Counted from the stretch's first letter, positions 33,980-44,742 are shown. The stretch is DNA of 64,000 bases from Phytophthora quininea (GCA_011947345.1 JAAVTG010000788.1:1-64000); one strand, 5' to 3'. Made by a program: numbers and translations. The notes: generated by a model from the letters alone, not told the origin.

Positions 33980-35931
33980 TTAGTCCTTCTTGTCCTTGAA
34001 CTCGGCGTCGTGCACGTTGTCGTCCTTGGGCTCGTCGCCAGCGGCGCCTCGCCCTGCTGCGACTTGTACACGGCCTCGCCGATCTTCATCGACATCTTCT
34101 GCACCTCCTCGAGCGCAGCCTTGATCTCGTCCGTGTTCTCGCCCTCCGACTTGGTTCGCAGGTCGGCCAGGGCGGCCTTGACCTTCTCGACGGTCTCAGC
34201 GTCGATCTTGTCCTCGTGCTCCTTCAGAGTCTTCTCCGTCTGGTACAAAGTCGAGTCGGCCTCGTTCTTGGCCTCAATCAGCTCCTTGCGCTTCTGATCA
34301 GCCGCGGCATTGGCCTCAGCGTCAGCCACCATCTTCTCGATCTCAGCCTCGGACAGACCGCCGCTCGACTGGATCACAATGTTCTGCTCCTTGCCCGTGG
34401 CCTTGTCGCGGGCACCGACGTTCACGATGCCGTTGGCGTCAATGTCGAAGCTCACCTCGATCTGGGGGACGCCACGCGGGGCCGGCGGGATGCCCACCAG
34501 GTCGAAGTTGCCGAGCAGCTTGTTGTCGGCAGCCATCTCACGCTCGCCCTGCAGCACCTTGATGCCCACCTGGGTCTGCGAGTCCGCAGCGGTCGAGAAG
34601 ACCTGCGACTTCTTGGTGGGGATGGTCGTGTTACGCGGGATGAGCTTGGTGAAGACACCGCCGAGCGTCTCAATACCAAGAGACAGAGGCGTCACATCCA
34701 GCAGCAGGATGTCTTTGACGTCGCCACGCAGCACACCGCCCTGGATGGCAGCGCCCATGGCCACGACCTCATCGGGATTGACGCCCTTCGAGGGCTTCTT
34801 GCCGAAGAACTCCTCGACCGTGGTCTGCACCTTGGGCATACGCGACATGCCGCCCACTAGGATGACCTCATTGATATCGCTCTTCTCCAGACCAGCGTCC
34901 TTGACGCACTTCTTGCACGGGCCCATGGTGCGCTCAATGAGCTTGCCCACGAGCTTCTCAAAGGTGGCACGCGTGATCTTCATGTTCAAGTGCTTGGGGC
35001 CGGTAGCGTCGGCCGTGATGAACGGCAGACTGATGTCAGTCTGAGCCAGGCCATCCAGCTCGCGCTTGGCCTTCTCAGCGGCCTCACGCAGACGCTGCAT
35101 GGCGAGGTTGTCGCCCGACAGGTCGATGCTCGTCTCCTTCTTGAACTCCTCCACGAGGTAGCGCAGCAGTTCCTCGTCAAAGTCCTCACCACCGAGCAGC
35201 GTGTCACCGTTGGTAGACTTGACCTCAAAGACACCGCCCGAGATCTCAAGGATCGACACATCGAAGGTGCCGCCACCCAGGTCGAAGACGGCGATGACCT
35301 TGCCATCAGCCTTGTCCAGACCGTAGGCCAGCGCAGCAGCCGTCGGCTCGTTGATGATACGCAGCACGTCGAGACCGGCGATCTTGCCGGCGTCCTTGGT
35401 GGCCTGACGCTGCGAGTCGTTGAAGTAGGCGGGCACGGTAACCACGGCCTGGGTGATGGGCTTGCCCAGGAAGCCGTCGGCCGTCTCCTTCATCTTGGTC
35501 AGCACCATGGAGCCGATCTGCGAGGGCGAGTACTTCTTGCCCTTGGCCTCAACCCACGCGTCCTTGCCGTTGTTTCCCTTGACGATCTTGTACGAGACCA
35601 CCTTGGACACTTCCTGGGTCTCCTTGTCCTCGAACTTGCGGCCAATCAGACGCTTGACGGCGTAGAACGTGTTCTCCGGGTTGGTCACGGCCTGGCGCTT
35701 GGCGGGCATACCCACCAGGCGCTCATCGTTGTCCAGGATGGCCACGACGGACGGCGTGGTGCGCGCACCCTCCGAGTTCTCGATGACACGAGCGGCCTTG
35801 CCCTCCATGACGGCCACGCACGAGTTGGTCGTGCCCAGGTCGATGCCGATGACCTCGGAGCCGGCGGCGGCCGAGAACATGCGCTTGGCGGCGAAGGACG
35901 GGGCGGCGGAGCGGGCGGCGTGGCGCAGCAT
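33980..35931 (-). CDS. Mitochondrial Hsp70 (DnaK-type chaperone), C-terminal frame break
   Basis: This is the matrix Hsp70 that pulls imported proteins through the inner membrane and folds them. From the ATG at 35931 it has a basic mitochondrial presequence ([20 protein letters not shown]), then the ATPase motifs [23 protein letters not shown]-type phosphate loop residues, [14 protein letters not shown] and [11 protein letters not shown]. The substrate-binding domain and lid follow. Upstream ATGs at 36045 and 36006 are in frame but look like leader sequence. A frame break at about 34046 (GGCGCC where GGCGGCC restores the frame) replaces the normal acidic tail; the correct tail ends DAEFKDKKD with TAA at 33980. 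One missing G is the simplest explanation. It is divergent from the PSMB4 fragment at 36164. Confidence 0.93.
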
Positions 35932-36163
35932 GGCGATCTGTATCTGTGTCTGAGCGATCTGTGCGGAAATGCGCAAGTTTGCGATTGAAGGGCGACGGGA
36001 GGCCATTGGAGCCACTCGCTCGTTTGACTTGGACAACGTGGTCATACCCTTTTGAAAACGCTATCGTCTTTCACGGGAACTGGGTGTGTCTGAATGATAG
36101 CATCCCAGCAACAAGTCTTGCAAGGGGGACGGAAGAAGAGCTCGAGGAGGGCGGAGGCACAGT

Positions 36164-36300
36164 ATGGACAGCAGACAGCGCACGCAGTCGCCCATCGTGA
36201 CGGGCACGTCGGTGATCGTGCTCAAGTTCAGGGGCGGCGTCCTGATGGCGGCCGACACGCTGGGCTCCTACGGCTTGCTGGCGCGCTTCACGGACCAGCG
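36164..36300 (+). pseudogene. 5' fragment of proteasome subunit beta type-4 (beta7) gene
   Basis: The first about 45 residues read as the beta7 N-terminus: [16 protein letters not shown], then [19 protein letters not shown]. This matches the propeptide end and first strands of PSMB4. Similarity then stops at about 36300 with no splice donor, and the frame ends at 36352. The remaining about 200 residues are absent from the window. It is divergent to mtHsp70 with about 230 bp between the starts, so this may be a displaced promoter plus first codons. A truncated duplicate or an assembly junction are both possible. Confidence 0.8.
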
Positions 36301-36353
36301 CCGCCAGCATGGCGCGGCCACGCAGAGCCGACAGCGCCTTGCTCATCCCTGAT
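36300..36353 (-). pseudogene. Possible first-exon fragment of another gene facing the PSMB4 fragment
   Basis: On the minus strand an ATG at about 36353 opens [17 protein letters not shown], a basic Ala/Leu/Arg-rich start that looks like a mitochondrial presequence. It runs into the PSMB4 fragment at about 36300 and stops making sense there. This is a weak call, made because the two half-genes meet head to head exactly at this point. Confidence 0.35.
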
Positions 36354-36381
36354 CGTGCGGCTGGAGTGAAACACAAAGTCA

Positions 36382-37249
36382 CTATGGCGGGGAAATGACC
36401 GGCAAATAGTAAAGTGATGCATCGATTGCTGCTGTTGGCGACATGGGCGCTCGGATAACACGCTGTTTACCCGCCACTCTACTACAATGGCGCACCTCCA
36501 GGGTCCGCTGCAAGAACAAGATCTGCGCCAGCGAGACCACGGTCAGCACCGCCATCTCGATGCACGTCCACCACATGACGGAGCTGTGCGTGCTCGAGAT
36601 CACTGGCAACCAACACAGACAAAACGTTAGCACCCTCGACAAACTTTCTTACGACGCAATCTCTCCAACCGCCAGCCATACGCACTCTCGTTGTGGTGGA
36701 TCGTGATCGCCTTCATGAACGCCTGGGTGCCCTTGACGGTGTCAAGATTCACGCTCAGCTCGTACACGAGGTCTTCCAGCTCCTGCACTTGCTCTACAGC
36801 AGACACACCACACCACGCCACACATGAGCACTTGAAAGGCTGAACCAAACGACCGACCGCACTCAACTGATCTTGGTGGCGTCCGCGTTCGACAGCACCT
36901 CGTGGCTCGGATCGTCGGCGTGCAAGGAGAAGCTGATGACCACGTCCCCCACGGGCGCCACGTCGTTCTTGAAGCACACAGTGTGCGCGCCTCCCTCCCC
37001 GATGGGGCCCATGTATCTCCCGGCCGCGCCCTTGTGGACATACACCACCTCCTGCTTGCCGTCCGTCAGCTCCGTCTGCAGCTCGTCCGCCACGCCACGT
37101 AGCACTTCGTAGTTAAGCGAGATGCCGTGCTTGAACGTCTCTGCCTCCACCGAGAAGCACTCGGACCCACCCGACGGCACCGTCACGTGCACCGCCGACG
37201 CAAACGGGAGCGCAACGCCCTGCACCAGCAGCGAAGCTCGGAGTAGCAT
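36382..37249 (-). CDS. p24/TMED-family cargo receptor (GOLD domain)
   Basis: p24 proteins are type I membrane proteins that cycle between ER and Golgi and help package cargo into COPII and COPI vesicles. Three exons fit in phase: 36868-37249 (signal peptide MLLRASLLVQGVALPFASA, then the GOLD domain), 36686-36793 (coiled coil EQVQELEDLVYELSVNLDT) and 36382-36602 (TM segment near TCIEMAVLTVVSLAQILFL). The second intron has a GCTAAC branch site. The family signature Phe/Tyr of the GOLD core and two Cys (ECFSVE, HTVCFKND) are present. The C-terminal tail after QRTLEVRHC is longer than the usual 10-20 residues, so the last exon may contain a one-base error and the real stop may be earlier. Confidence 0.87.
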
Positions 37250-37371
37250 CCTGCGACGTTTCCCAATATTTCGGACTTGTATTGCAACATTTCGACCACC
37301 AGGGGCATGATGAACACGCAGACGCGGCACCAGCTCGACCGCTTCCTGACGCCCCACTCGCTAATTTCCCT

Positions 37372-37645
37372 ATGCTCGGAGACGCCGCCAGCAACACTAA
37401 CATGGCGCACGAGTTCGTCCGGCTCTACGGTCTGTCTAGCTCCAGTCTCTGTCGATCCATCTCGCGGTAGTTGGCGCTGACCTGGTGCGTTGCTGTCGAC
37501 TGTAATCGCAGGCGCACTGACGCTGGCGCAGGGCTGGATGGTGTGGCGCACGCGACTCGTGAGCGACGCGCTCATCCGCCGCACGTTCTGCCAGGCCTAC
37601 TGCATCTGCTTCCTGCTGCAGGCGCTGGCACTGCTCCGAGCTCAG
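37372..37645 (+). pseudogene. 5' fragment of an unidentified membrane-protein gene
   Basis: An exon (37372-37466, NTNMAHEFVRLYGLSSSSLC) and a following exon (37512-37645, hydrophobic ALTLAQGWMVW ... FCQAYCICFLLQALALL) are separated by a GTAGTT..CGCAG intron. Their phases miss by one base, which again looks like a missing nucleotide. Similarity to a gene stops at about 37645, where the CAF-1 p60 fragment begins on the other strand. I do not recognise the family, and the rest of the gene is missing. Confidence 0.45.
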
Positions 37646-37654
37646 ATCTCATCG

Positions 37655-37834
37655 CCCGAAAGCCACTAGCCAGAGCTTGATCTCCTTGTCGGCGCCGCCC
37701 GTGGCCAGCAGGCGAGAGGACGACGCGTCTTGCGGGCTCGGGTGCAGGAAGTTCAGGCTCAGCACGGCCTCGTTGAGCCCTGTCGGGCCGCAGTGCAGGC
37801 GGATCTCGGGCGTCGACACGCGCACCGTGGCCAT
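37655..37834 (-). pseudogene. 5' fragment of a chromatin assembly factor 1 p60 (CHAF1B/CAC2)-like WD-repeat gene
   Basis: The frame reads MATVRVSTPEIRLHC at 37834, followed by VLSLNFL and RLLATGGADKEIKLW. This is the first WD40 blade in the arrangement typical of the CAF-1 middle subunit. After KLW the frame meets a stop at about 37650 with no splice donor. The remaining blades are absent. Together with the fragments at 36164 and 37372 this makes a cluster of genes of which only the start is present. Confidence 0.6.
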
Positions 37835-38024
37835 CAAGCTCTGCGGGGTTGTCTTCCCGCCAAAATGGAGAAACCCACTTACTAACTGCGGCTGAAATCG
37901 TACTTGTACGAAGTGGTACAGTGCGCTTTATCGAATGGCGTGTCCAGTGTCGACGTCAGTCGTACTTATTCGAGAAGCGCGTCATCAGGCACGACCAAGA
38001 AGCAGGACCGCCACAGGCAAGACG

Positions 38025-38264
38025 ATGGTGTCGCTGTTTGGCCACAAGAAGGAGGGCAGGACGCTGCGCCCGCGCGTGCGGCGCGCCACGCCGCTCATGG
38101 ACGTGGGGATGGCCGTCATTCTGGGCGCCGTCACGGGCGTGTACATCTTCAAGGACACGATGCAGCGCTGGCAGATCTCCGAGGGCGAGTACGTGGCCGG
38201 CGAGGTCAACAAGGCCACGCAGAATGCAGCGCAGAGCAAGTCGGAGGAGCCAGTAAGGAGTTAA
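38025..38264 (+). CDS. Small single-pass membrane protein, unknown
   Basis: The 79-residue frame from the ATG at 38025 (MVSLFGHKKEGRTLRPRVRR) has a basic N-terminus and one membrane segment (MDVGMAVILGAVTGVYIF). A hydrophilic tail follows (YVAGEVNKATQNAAQSKSEE). The layout resembles small inner-mitochondrial-membrane subunits, but I cannot name a family. The open frame continues upstream without a better start. It lies between the CAF-1 fragment and DMAP1; 38265-38604 has no convincing gene. Confidence 0.5.
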   Translation: MVSLFGHKKEGRTLRPRVRRATPLMDVGMAVILGAVTGVYIFKDTMQRWQISEGEYVAGEVNKATQNAAQSKSEEPVRS

Positions 38265-38604
38265 AAAGCTGCTGATGAAGCAGTTAATAGAGGCTACTGG
38301 CCATGGAGGTTGCAGAGCGACCGTTGTTGATGTTAAAATCGTCTCCAGATGCTTCAATTGGAGCTGCAATGATCGAGGAAGCAGGGTATGAATATATTGG
38401 AGAAGACGACAATGTGAAGAGATGCAAGTTGCAGCAGCTCTTGCCGCGGAGAGCTCTGGAGACGAAGGTGGTCATGAGCCTCACATTCTGGTTCATTTCT
38501 AAACGCTAAAGAATCGTTTTCAGATATAAATTATGGATGTTATTAAAATTTCTATATTAAGGTTTATTGTGGATAGACTTCATTTTGGGGCAAGACTCGG
38601 CGGC

Positions 38605-40243
38605 ATGAGCGACGTGGCGCAGATCTTGGGGCTCGCGGGGCCCAAAGGCGGCGCCAATGGGGCCAGCGAGCTAGAGCAGTTGAAGCCTTCGGGTGCACCG
38701 ATGCCTGCGCACAAGCAGGGCAAGCATAAGAAGCTCACAGGCATGCAACGAGAGGTTCTGGAGCTGCTGGAGAGCAACCACCGCGCCAGCCACGCGTTGT
38801 ACCAAGGATTCGGCAAGACCAGTCTCAAGCAGAAGTGGCAGGAGCGACGCAGTCTTCCAGCCGTCAAATGGCTGCGTAAACCTTTCAAAAACCCAGCGAG
38901 GGCTGCTCTACAGGGCGAGACAGATGACCAGACCTTAGTGTTGACACATTGGGTAAAAGCTCACATGGAGCAGCCGGACTATGTGTTTGCCAGGTTTAAT
39001 GTCAAGAGCGACACTACCAGTTATTCGGAGGAGGAGTATAAGGAGGTGTTGGCTCCCCATCAAGACCCAATGATGAAATGGAGCAAGGAGGAGACGGATC
39101 TGCTCATGAAGCTCTGTCAACGCTTCGATCTGCGCTGGGTCGTGGTCTCGGACAAGTATAATTCCAGTTCTGTTGCGAAAGACGCATCCCGGTCGATGGA
39201 AGATATTAAATATCGCTACTACGAAGTGACGAGGCTGCTGGCAGAGCACAGAGAGAAGAAAGCTTGTGGAGAGCGGGCGCTCAGTGGTGATGATGCTGCA
39301 CTTGTTACAGCTGCAGAGACTATTACCGCGTCGGCGAACGAGTCTGTCGCGGTGAGCACTCTAGCGGCAACAGCGCCGTCGACACCTGCCTCCACTAGTG
39401 AACAGCATTTCAAATTCAATATTGCGTACGAAATGCAGCGCAAGAGACAATTAGATCTCGCGTTCAGTAGGACTGCCGAGGAAGAGAACGAGATTCGCCG
39501 TCTGAATGATGAACTACGTGGTGTGGAGCAGCAGCTAAAGAAAGCAGCGGTCAAGGTGGACTCAAAGAAGAGAAAGGAACTGGCCAATGTCCCGTACGAG
39601 ATCAAACGCTCACTTCCAACTGGTGTGATCCTGCGGAGCTCTTTGTTGGCGCTGCCACAGCAGAAGCATGCGCTGAGCGCAAAGCTACAGAAGAAGCTGC
39701 AATTGTTGCTGGATGAAATGGGCGTTCCTCCACGTCCAATGCCCACAAAGCCCGTATGTGAAACCTTCGACAAGCTGCGTCAGGACGCTGTCGGTCTTCT
39801 TTCGCTACGGAAACACTTGAAGAGCAAGCAGAATGAAGCGCGGTCGCTACGAGAGCGGTATCACGCGCTCACAGGTCAAGAGTACAAGCCGATCACCACC
39901 CCGTTACACGATCAGGTACGAACATTTCATGTTTTATTTTCCCTCAAGAAATTGTTAACAAGCCGTTGATTTTGGTAGAACGACCTGGAGATGTGGAAAT
40001 CGATGCTAGCAACGGAGCTAACTCGGCAGCGAACCACACGCCGAGCTCAATTAGCAAAGGTGGGGTCGCTTTGTTGGGTTAGATTGTGATGATGCTCAGG
40101 CTAATTGAAATTGCTTATGATGTGTATTCTCAGGCAAAACCTCAAAGCACTCGGAGAAGGCACTTCGCGCTTCTTCCAAGAAGCGCAGCTCCACTGCACA
40201 CCCAGCACTCCCTGCGAAGCGAAACAAGAAAAATCTACATTAA
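38605..40243 (+). CDS. DMAP1/SWC4 homologue (SWR1 and NuA4 complex subunit)
   Basis: DMAP1/SWC4 is a subunit shared by the SWR1 H2A.Z exchanger and the NuA4 acetyltransferase. Exon 1 (38605-39915) starts MSDVAQILGLAGPKGG and contains the diagnostic region with PDYVFARFNV, then EEEYKEVLAPHQDP and the SANT-like WSKEETDLLMKLCQRFDLRW, with a RYYEVTRLL segment. Exon 2 (39979-40059) encodes LEMWKSMLATELTRQR. The last exon is best read from 40148 as a Lys/Arg/Ser tail (KALRASSKKRSS ... KRNKKNLH, stop at 40243), using an AAG acceptor. A CAG acceptor at 40133 would read a different, less nuclear-like tail. The start at 38605 rather than upstream in-frame 38533 is chosen because family N-termini begin near this point. 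Confidence 0.88.
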
Positions 40244-40562
40244 TCTTCTCAATCAAGTCCTGCAGACACTTGAATTTGCTTCTGTTGTCTGTCTAAAAGT
40301 TTTCCGCTGCAGTCGATCCTGCGCAAGTGAAAAATAATATCTACAGGGGAATAGCTTCATGAACAGCTTCACTGCCCATGGGGTAGACCTCTTTTGACTT
40401 TTCTCTCTCTTTTTCATGTTTTTTTCTTTTGGGGTCTTTCCTCTTCTCTTTTTTTTTTTTCAATGAACATCATATTCCCCGTCCTATTGTCGGCATCACT
40501 TGGCAGTCTTCAGTCTCGAAATGTGATCTTCCATTGAGAGGGTTAGCTAGCTTCCCCCACTT

Positions 40563-41209
40563 CTAGTAGTATGGGTGGAAGCCGCGTCCCCTTCCGCCAC
40601 GGAATCCTCCTCTCGGGGTCCGCGTCCTCTTCCCCGGCCACGGCCTCGGCCGCGACCTCCTCGTCCTCCACGGGTCATATTAAACCCGCGGACGTTCATC
40701 CTCTTGGGCGTGACCTTAAGTTGTCTGCCTCTAAACATGGTGTCATTAAGCAGCAGAGCACTCTCGACGGCATCTCTAGACGCGAACTCAATGTACGCGT
40801 AGCCCTTGGGCTGGCCCGTGAACTTGTCACACAGTATGGTGACGCGGTTGATGGTACCGCACGATTGGAACAACGCCTGCAGCTCCTCGGGCGTGCTGCC
40901 GTAGTCCACCTGGCCGATGTAGACGGACGTGTCGTCCATCTGTGCCGGCTGAGCCGTTCCGCCCATCTCGCTCAGCGAGGAAGCCGTATTTTTACCCATT
41001 TGGGACTCGACTTCCGACTGCATCTCGTTGAGCTTGGCGGCCTCCTCCTCCATCTCCTTGACGCGGCGCTTCATGTCCTCGATCTCGGCATCGACTGCCT
41101 CTGCCGACTCGGCAGCCGGCGCCTCTGTCGTAGCGGCAGCTTCTTCACCCTGCGCCAGCTTGGCCGCCTCAGCCTCGAGCTTGCTCACGTCCACCGCTTC
41201 CTCGGCCAT
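40563..41209 (-). CDS. PABPN1-like nuclear poly(A)-binding protein (one frame break)
   Basis: PABPN1 binds growing poly(A) tails in the nucleus and controls their length. The start is the ATG at 41209. An acidic Ala/Glu N-terminus and a coiled coil ([19 protein letters not shown]) are followed by one RRM with RNP2 SVYIGQVD and RNP1 KGYAYIEF at about residues 95-170. An Arg/Gly-rich tail comes next. The frame breaks near 40612. In the other frame the tail continues with Gly/Arg repeats and ends FHPYY with TAG at 40563, the expected family ending, so one base is likely missing. It shares a short divergent promoter with the ZC3HC1-like gene. Confidence 0.93.
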
Positions 41210-41301
41210 CTTGCTGTTTGTATACTGTCCAAATGAAAAACAGTTACGGAAAATTTGGGTACGTACCGAGGGTTTGGTACGTATCGCATTTACCCAAAAC
41301 G

Positions 41302-42667
41302 ATGAACGGGGAAAGTTGGAGTCGCTGCTGAAGGCCTGGGACGACGCTACTGCGCCACTCGACGCCCGTGAGAGGGAAGACCCGCTGGTGTTTGCGTCTG
41401 CAGCTGAGATAGTGGCTGCATCAAGCGTCAAGAAGCTACAGGACGCGACCACCGAGAGCTGTCGCCCCTGGGATCATCAAGACTTCCTGCAGCGGGTCAG
41501 CAGCTTCAGTATCGCGTGCTGGTTCGCCAAACCAGAGCCAATTAACGCGTTTCAGTGTGCTCGACATGGTTGGAGGAACTCTGCACCCGATCAACTACAA
41601 TGCATGTGGTACGTTAATAAAATGAATCATTTTATCATAAAGAGAGCTAATTTATTTCATGTAGTTGCAAGCAGTTCCTGTGCTTCCAGATCCATGACAA
41701 GTTAAGTAAGAGTGGAGCCATGAAAGTGGCCGAGAAGTTTGCTGAGCAGTTGGTTACGGGACACACTGAGCTCTGTCCATGGAGAGAGAACCCGTCTCCA
41801 AAGGCTTTCACAACGGTGAGCTTTTGCTGTTAAGAAATATATTGAAAAATACGAGTTATTGACGATGTAGTGATGCAGCTGCCTATTGCAACAAAGCGTC
41901 AGGTGTCCGAGATGCTACTGAGTCGCGTTCGAGAAGAGGTAGCAAAGATAAGAGGAGATGAGAAGCTGAACAAGAAGTTGGATGGACTTCGAGTTGCGGG
42001 GACAGTAATCGATAGGATCCTGCAAGAAGCGAGAAATGATGGTGCTGGAACTCCACTGAACGCAGGGACATTGGCATCCAAGCTGATGGTGTATTGTAGT
42101 ATGGCGGATGACGCGCTGATGAGCTCCGCTGCACTCGTCAACGCCGTGCTGCTGATTGTCTGCGGATGGCAATATGACAAGCAAAACGACGCTGACAAAC
42201 ATGTACTTTGGTGTGGCTCGTGCAATCGACGATGGGAACTGCTGTCGTTTAGTGATAGTGTTGTCGAAGAGACTAAAGAGAGCGAACCACCAACTAAACG
42301 CACCAAGAGGGAGCCACGAGTCGAAGATTTGTTAGCGCAGCATCGACACTTTGTCCGTGGGTGACAGAGCGCCGGTCAGATCAGCGCCCTACGGACGTGA
42401 TCGATGAATACGGAGAGAATGATGCCAAGTTGTGGGAGTTCATGAAACTACCAGGCTGGAAACAATACGCGCAGGTAGGAACAAACCCTGCGAATTCTTT
42501 TGAGTATTGCATTGAGCTGACAACCTTCGATGTATTAGGCTCTGCAGCTTCTTGTTCAACAAACCGAAAATGCTATTGTTCCGAAGCCGTCGAGTGAACA
42601 AAGTAACACGCGCGTACTCGACCCAGTTGAAGCGCTAGAATCCGTTAGAGCTGTGCTGGAACTGTGA
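41302..42667 (+). CDS. ZC3HC1/NIPA-like C3HC zinc-finger protein (Rsm1 family)
   Basis: NIPA/ZC3HC1 proteins are nuclear-envelope or nuclear-basket proteins with a C3HC finger. Exon 1 (41302-41608) carries CRPWDHQDF and [10 protein letters not shown], and exon 2 (41663-41815) completes the finger with CKQFLCF and CPWRENPSP. Exon 3 (41879-42474) is helical with an Rsm1-like finger ([14 protein letters not shown], then HRHF). Exon 4 (42539-42667) ends VRAVLEL. Two frame problems have simple explanations: near 41312 one base is missing after the ATG, and near 42345 TTT for TTTT turns the expected HRHFCPW into an early stop. The zinc ligands around both sites fit the family once these are allowed for. 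It is divergent from the PABPN1-like gene. Confidence 0.82.
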
Positions 42668-42869
42668 TACGGGTAATCAGAAAAAAATAAACGCTGTGTT
42701 CATCTAAGACTCGTGTCGTAGGGAAAGTAGAGGCACAGCCCACGAATCAATTCCGAAGGAAACGTCTCAACCAGCCACGTCACCGCCATTCTTCACGCTC
42801 AAAACCTGCTTGAAAGCGGCTTTTCGTGAAGACCAACAGGTCACCATGTTGAGGACGTCTCCGTCGATA

Positions 42870-43316
42870 TCACGCCTTGAAGTCACGACCAAAACGTGGA
42901 TGTGCTTGTGCTTCGGTAGTCGACCGCGTGGCCCCTTTGCACAAGCAGTCCCGAATTGAGTTTGCAGCATCCATCTCCTCACCATTGATAACGGCTTGGA
43001 CTTCTGCGGGGATCAACCCTTTCTTCAGCTGCTTTGCGACGCGGTCGTTGTCCGGCATCCACTTGCCTGCTGCAGTTACAGCCAGCAACAGGTCCATGGT
43101 GCCCGTATATTGTTGCTTGGTTTTGATCTTTTGGTGGCAGGGATGTCCATAGTGAAAAACCTCGATCCAGATCCACTTCTCCGCACAAAAGTTGCACCAT
43201 AATGGCTCAAGAAGACACGTTGGTAGTAGCTTGCTAAACTTGAGATGGAGAGAAGTTTCATCAGGTGATAAGAACCTATCAATCGAGTCATGACTAGACC
43301 ATCTCGATCTATCCAC
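42870..43316 (-). CDS. Hypothetical frame between the ZC3HC1-like gene and the Gly/Tyr/Trp protein copy B
   Basis: The 148-residue frame contains LEPLWCNFCAEKW and VAKQLKKGLIPAEVQAVING. It has no recognisable domain, no clear promoter and no homology that I can identify. The rest of 42668-43448 shows no gene. It may be a relic of a transposon-borne or host gene. Confidence 0.25.
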   Translation of the reverse strand: MDRSRWSSHDSIDRFLSPDETSLHLKFSKLLPTCLLEPLWCNFCAEKWIWIEVFHYGHPCHQKIKTKQQYTGTMDLLLAVTAAGKWMPDNDRVAKQLKKGLIPAEVQAVINGEEMDAANSIRDCLCKGATRSTTEAQAHPRFGRDFKA

Positions 43317-43442
43317 CAGAACGACAACAAGTGATTGAGAAAATATTAACTCGATTCGCTTGATCTAGAGTTAAGTGAAGCTTTCGACTGTGCAAGAAAA
43401 ATAATCTTGTGTTACAGCGGAAGCACCACAAATGGGTAAGAC

Positions 43443-43996
43443 AGACGTCTACCATCCGTAGCCCCATCCGCCATATCCCCACGGACCGTAGCCACCGTAG
43501 CCTCCCCAACCGTAGCCGCCGTACGGGTATCCCCATCCACCGTACCCACCATAGCCTCCCCACCACTGCTCCTTCTTCTTGCCGTCCTTGCTCTCTGGCG
43601 CTCCAGCAACAGGTGCTGCATTAGGAGTGTTCGGGGCGGCAACATTAGCCTCCGCAGGTTTGACGTCGGCAGCAGCGACGCTGGCGACAGCGACGAGTGT
43701 AGCGACAGCGAGAGCAGCAATCTTCATCGTCTTGATCTGGTGTTTAGTTGTCGAAGCTTGAGAACCGGAAGGCGAATTGCCAAGTGAGCCTTGAGTGTTG
43801 CGGCGTGAGGCAATCGGTTTGACAGCAATGGACATGGCAAAATACCGCGATATCTCCCGCAGTTTCTTCCGAAATGACTGGTTTGGATCCGCAATAGAAT
43901 TGATAGTTGCCTTGGACTTCAACTTACCTAATCTTATATAGGGAAATGTATCCAACCTCTATACAAGCGATATGAAACGTTGCCATCTTCTGTCAG
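43443..43996 (-). repeat. Inverted segmental duplication, copy B
   Basis: This is nearly identical to the reverse complement of 27688-28240, including the TATA-like element and the possible 5'-UTR intron. The flanks differ on both sides. Confidence 0.9.
43449..43727 (-). CDS. Small secreted Gly/Tyr/Trp-rich protein, copy B
   Basis: The 92-residue protein appears identical in sequence to copy A at 27956-28234: signal peptide MKIAALAVATLVAV, then linker and GGYGGWGYPY-type repeats. The nearly identical upstream region suggests the same promoter drives both. High identity outside the coding part points to a recent duplication or gene conversion. The 15 kb between the copies holds unrelated housekeeping genes, so the pair is dispersed and inverted. 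Confidence 0.75.
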   Translation of the reverse strand: MKIAALAVATLVAVASVAAADVKPAEANVAAPNTPNAAPVAGAPESKDGKKKEQWWGGYGGYGGWGYPYGGYGWGGYGGYGPWGYGGWGYGW

Positions 43997-44742
43997 TCTT
44001 TCTTTTCACTACGAAGCCGCTCGTGTGGACTCTCTCCTGCCTCTTCATCGGTGAACACAGCCGCATATCGCGGACAATAGTTCTCGTTCCCCAATGATGA
44101 CGAGCACCTCTTGCCCAACCTCATGGAGCTTGCAGCAAATTTCTCTCTTCCGTGCTCAGGAGCAGTGTGGTAAGTAATTGCAAATGCCGACCCGTCTTGG
44201 CCGCAGACTAACAATCAACGGTTTGAATATCCAGGAGAAGATCAACAGAAGGCTTAGAGCGACTCCAGCTTCCCAACGCGGTATCTCAGCTCCTTCCCGC
44301 GTATTGTTTTTTGCAAAGTTGTGTGATGGTATGCTAACTACTGCTTTTGCAAAGCAAGCTAAGGCAGCGCAGAGCAGCAGGATGGAAAAGCTGCAGCTGT
44401 TCTACCCACGTGGCCAAACGGCCATTCTGCGAGGCATTGTCGAGTAACTATTTAATAGAACTGCATTAGAAGCAGCAAACACCTTTTTTTGCCAGCTCTT
44501 TTCGAGCTGATCTTTTTTACTGTTTTTGTTGTTATCTACGATAACTTATCTTCCTTTTTCTAAGCTTTGTTTTTCTTGTGCAGAGGCCCATTTGAGCCTT
44601 AACAATACCGGCTTTTGTTCATGTCAAGCCGACGGACAAGATCGATAAGATCTCTGTATGGCGCTTTAACGAGTTTCCATGCACTCATAAAAGTATGCAC
44701 CACAACAAAAACAACTCCGTTGAGTCGCCCCACTCCAGTCAC
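43997..44742. other. Region between the duplicated secreted-protein gene and the TKL kinase
   Basis: Short frames exist on both strands (43993-44214 minus, 44178-44447 plus) but none shows a domain. The kinase 3' flank is T-rich near 44540-44580. Confidence 0.4.

Noticed and set aside
34216..35988. Long plus-strand frames opposite mtHsp70
   Set aside because: GC-rich third positions on the coding strand keep the opposite frames open. The Hsp70 reading is unambiguous.
38303..38509. Small frame upstream of DMAP1
   Set aside because: No homology, no splice support and no promoter evidence.
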